DNA from: an uncultured Oscillospiraceae bacterium | Lineage (GTDB): Bacteria; Bacillota; Clostridia; Oscillospirales; Oscillospiraceae | Assembly: GCA_944385595.1 (NCBI GenBank) | Contig: CALWXY010000163.1 | Location: 1 to 7,893 of the forward strand | DNA: 7,893 nt | Direction of reading: 5' to 3' | Program-made: the position numbers and the translations under genes | Shown: piece after piece, positions 6,585 to 7,893 of the stretch | Layout of the letters: every line of letters starts with the position of its first letter | How positions within the stretch are numbered: position 1 is the stretch's first letter | Notes under the pieces: generated by a model | What the model saw: the letters and a program-made list of their open reading frames with translations, nothing else | Told to the model about the DNA's origin: nothing | The model's database searches: none

Positions 6585-6723
6585 GGCGGCACCTCCAATC
6601 ACAATAGCACCGGCAGCAGCGGGAGCAGCTTGCGGAAGACCAGCTCCGCCTGAAGTATCACCGGCCACGGGTTGAAGCTTTTTTCGTATTCCGGAGCGAG
6701 TTCGTCGAGGGGGCCGAGATACT
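6509..6723 (-). repeat. Conserved junction repeat between RCC1-like copies 1 and 2
   Basis: This is the counterpart of the repeat at 5434-5647. It holds the 3' end of copy 1 (including NPWPVILQAELVF and the hydrophobic ending), the spacer with GGAGGT, and the signal-peptide codons of copy 2. Junctions recur with periods of 1076 and 1084 bp (from 5521 to 6597 to 7681), the length of one gene unit. Confidence 0.85.
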
Positions 6724-7669
6724 GAAAAGTCTCATATGTAAGGCTTTCCATAGTTGTTGCGTAGATTTTGTTGTCCCCGGTGACGGCAATGCACATATTT
6801 ATCTGACAATGGGCGTTTACAACATTGTCGAGCAGCTTCACAAAGCGCTTGTCTGTATAATACCATGAGTACAGCTCACCGCTCTCGGATATATAGCCTT
6901 CGCCACAGATTTTGCGGACGTCATGCGCCACCGGCTCTGGCAGCCCATTACCGCTGCTCATGCTTTCAACAAAATCGTGTGTATTGTAGAGGTCACCGTT
7001 TTCCAGCTGCACATACGTGCCGCCAACAGCAAAGACTCCGGAGGCTACGTATTCCGCTTCATACTCTGTGCAGCCGCATTTATATAAATTCCCGTCGTCG
7101 GTGACGGCGTAGCTCGCCGACACAGACCGGCAGTTATCCATCACCTTCACGGGATTAAACAGCTCTCCGTCGTCATCGCGCCCCCAACACCATACGCTGC
7201 CGTCGGTCTTGAGAGCGGAGAATCTGCCTAAGCTGCCGGATACCATTGCGACATCTTCCATGACTTTGATGGGGAACATTGAGCCACTGTTATAGAGATT
7301 GTATGTATAGTAGTTGTAATTTGCAGGCTCATTTCCGGCAAAATTGTTATACATCTCCGTGCCGTAGCCATAGAGAGTGCCGTCATCCATGAGCACAAGC
7401 GCGGAGGTGTAGGTGCCCGCCACAGCCTTCACGTCACCCGGGACGATGGTCATGCGGTTTGAGTAATCGCGGGTGTCGCCGTAGAAGCCGAAGTGCTGCA
7501 TGAATCCCAGCTCATCGGCGCCCCAGACGACCAGCTCGCCCCCCGGCGCGACCATGAGCACGTCAGCGTGATGGCCAATGCTTATCCGCTGCTCCGGCAG
7601 CTCCGGCGCGGCGAGGGCGGGGGAGGAGAGGAAAAACATGAGCAGCAGCAAAACACATAGTTTTTTCAA
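6599..7669 (-). CDS. Secreted RCC1-like seven-bladed beta-propeller protein, copy 1 of the array (TTG start)
   Basis: A 356-residue exported paralog, first of the three in transcription order. The start is TTG at 7669; GGAGGT lies 5 nt upstream, and the frame then reads KKLCVLLLL as in the other copies, whose first codon is ATG. Signal peptide residues are 1-20 (cleavage ALA/APELP). Seven blade motifs: VLMVAPGGELVVWG (37-50), LVLMDDGTLYGYG (91-103), FSALKTDGSVWCWG (150-163), YAVTDDGNLYKCG (187-199), YVQLENGDLYNT (219-230), GYISESGELYSW (258-269) and MCIAVTGDNKIYAT (292-305). The tail from YLGPLDELAPEYE to the hydrophobic LLPLLPVLL end matches copy 2 almost exactly. The TTG may lower expression of this copy relative to the next. 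A promoter at 7756-7784 would give a leader of about 80 nt. The function is unknown beyond an exported propeller likely to bind a protein or surface ligand. Confidence 0.85.
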   Translation of the reverse strand: MKKLCVLLLLMFFLSSPALAAPELPEQRISIGHHADVLMVAPGGELVVWGADELGFMQHFGFYGDTRDYSNRMTIVPGDVKAVAGTYTSALVLMDDGTLYGYGTEMYNNFAGNEPANYNYYTYNLYNSGSMFPIKVMEDVAMVSGSLGRFSALKTDGSVWCWGRDDDGELFNPVKVMDNCRSVSASYAVTDDGNLYKCGCTEYEAEYVASGVFAVGGTYVQLENGDLYNTHDFVESMSSGNGLPEPVAHDVRKICGEGYISESGELYSWYYTDKRFVKLLDNVVNAHCQINMCIAVTGDNKIYATTMESLTYETFQYLGPLDELAPEYEKSFNPWPVILQAELVFRKLLPLLPVLL

Positions 7670-7707
7670 GGTGCACCTCCAATCACAGCAGTACCAGCAG
7701 CGGGAGC
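7594..7707 (-). repeat. Third, partial copy of the RCC1 junction repeat
   Basis: The signal-peptide codons of copy 1, the GGAGGT spacer and about 25 bases of the preceding 3' end match the junctions at 5434-5647 and 6509-6723. Similarity stops sharply at about 7707, where unrelated sequence begins. Confidence 0.75.
7683..7706 (-). pseudogene. 3'-end remnant of a fourth RCC1-like copy
   Basis: The minus strand encodes LPLLVLL followed by TGA, directly before the GGAGGT of copy 1. In copies 1 and 2 the equivalent ending is LPLLPVLL (copy 1) or LSLLPVLL (copy 2) plus TGA before the same spacer; here one codon is missing. An in-frame TAG precedes the remnant and similarity ends there. A further copy therefore once lay upstream and was lost at a breakpoint near 7707. 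The remnant cannot be translated as a gene. Confidence 0.65.
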
Positions 7708-7755
7708 TAGCGGTGTAAGGCCGAATCCGTGCGCTAGATTTTCATAAGTTCCAAT

Positions 7756-7784
7756 ATTTTAATAGTAAAAACGGGTAGCGTCAA
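7756..7784 (-). promoter_or_regulatory. Probable promoter of the RCC1-like array
   Basis: On the minus strand the -35 is TTGACG (7784-7779; five of six consensus bases), the spacer is 17 bp, and the -10 is TAAAAT (7761-7756; five of six). Transcription would start near 7749. A 6-bp inverted repeat, CTAGCG / CGCTAG (7707-7712 and 7732-7737), falls in the leader. The -35 lies within what may be an insertion-sequence end, so this could be a hybrid promoter. Confidence 0.6.
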
Positions 7785-7893
7785 GGATTTTTCGCAAATT
7801 GGTTTGCAGTCGCTGGAGTGAATGAAGTCAGCCAGCAATGGAGGCATCCTCAAGGACGGCCTCCAGGTGCTTCATGTTCATGTACTTCTTGTT
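7773..7893 (-). mobile_element. Possible end of an insertion sequence (ISL3-like?)
   Basis: The sequence from 7773 (GGGTAGCGTCAAGGATTTTT) has the general look of ISL3-family terminal repeats as I remember them (GG-T---GTCAA, then T-rich). It lies about 30 bp after the stop of a partial reading frame at the window edge, as expected between a transposase stop and an IS end. The other end and any target duplication lie outside the window. It would explain the loss of the fourth RCC1-like copy. Tentative. Confidence 0.25.
7828..7893 (-). CDS. C-terminal end of an unidentified gene, perhaps a transposase
   Basis: The minus strand is open from the window edge for 21 codons (NKKYMNMKHLEAVLEDASIA, then G) and stops at TGA (7830-7828). 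The composition looks like real coding sequence, but too little is present to assign a family. Its position next to an IS-like end suggests a transposase C-terminus. It is about 160 bp upstream of the first RCC1-like gene and separated from it by a promoter, so it is probably not in that operon. Confidence 0.35.
   Translation of the reverse strand, partial: NKKYMNMKHLEAVLEDASIAG

Noticed and set aside
6585..6668. Upstream ATG extending RCC1-like copy 2 by 28 residues
   Set aside because: The extension is an out-of-frame reading of the copy 1 tail, would bury the signal peptide, and bypasses the good ribosome site before 6584.
4499..7669. Lipoprotein signal, suggested by the Cys at residue 5 of the propeller proteins
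   Set aside because: The Cys lies in the basic N-region before the hydrophobic core, not after a lipobox. The cleavage site is ALA/AP.
5434..7707. CRISPR or short tandem repeat array
   Set aside because: The repeats are about 1.08 kb apart, encode protein ends and signal peptides, and are explained by gene duplication.

Overview
The window looks like a piece of a GC-rich Clostridia genome, perhaps an Oscillospiraceae-type gut bacterium. The reasons are strong AGGAGG-type ribosome sites, short MKKL signal peptides ending in ALA, a Clostridia-style TrpA and an HTH-repeat protein of a kind common in that group. This placement is inference. Every gene I can support lies on the minus strand, so the genome reads from high to low coordinates. 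The long plus-strand frames are shadows of these genes.

Right edge to 4327, in transcription order. At 7828-7893 is the last 21 codons of an unidentified gene, perhaps a transposase. It is followed by what may be an insertion-sequence end and by a good promoter (TTGACG, 17 bp, TAAAAT at 7756-7784). The promoter feeds a tandem array of three secreted RCC1-like beta-propeller proteins (7669-6599, 6584-5523, 5509-4499) with 13-14 bp gaps. A 3'-end remnant of a fourth copy (7683-7706) precedes the array. The ends of the copies and the short spacers are nearly identical in DNA, while the middles, which encode the blades, have diverged. After the third copy comes a 50-codon ORF with a signal peptide and an amidase-like start (4479-4327). 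It stops exactly where trpA begins.

4328-3497: trpA (tryptophan synthase alpha) is complete in its body but lacks a normal start codon and ribosome site. No trpB lies upstream. A strong intrinsic terminator (3497-3527) closes this unit.

3473 to 1: a consensus extended -10 promoter (TTGATG, 17 bp, TATAAT) starts a second unit of three genes. They are a protein with two degenerate HTH-like repeats, a helical protein with two membrane segments near its C-terminus, and a degenerate Hsp70-like ATPase-domain protein with a probable membrane segment, cut by the window edge. A perfect palindrome inside a larger inverted repeat lies just upstream of the second gene and looks like an operator or leader hairpin. 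The three genes are probably co-expressed and may form a membrane-associated chaperone-like or signalling module. No gene in the set has a function I can assign with certainty.

The points most worth following are the RCC1-like array with conserved ends and variable middles, the abrupt junction between the amidase-like fragment and headless trpA, the HTH / membrane / pseudo-Hsp70 cassette, and the possible hybrid promoter at an IS end.
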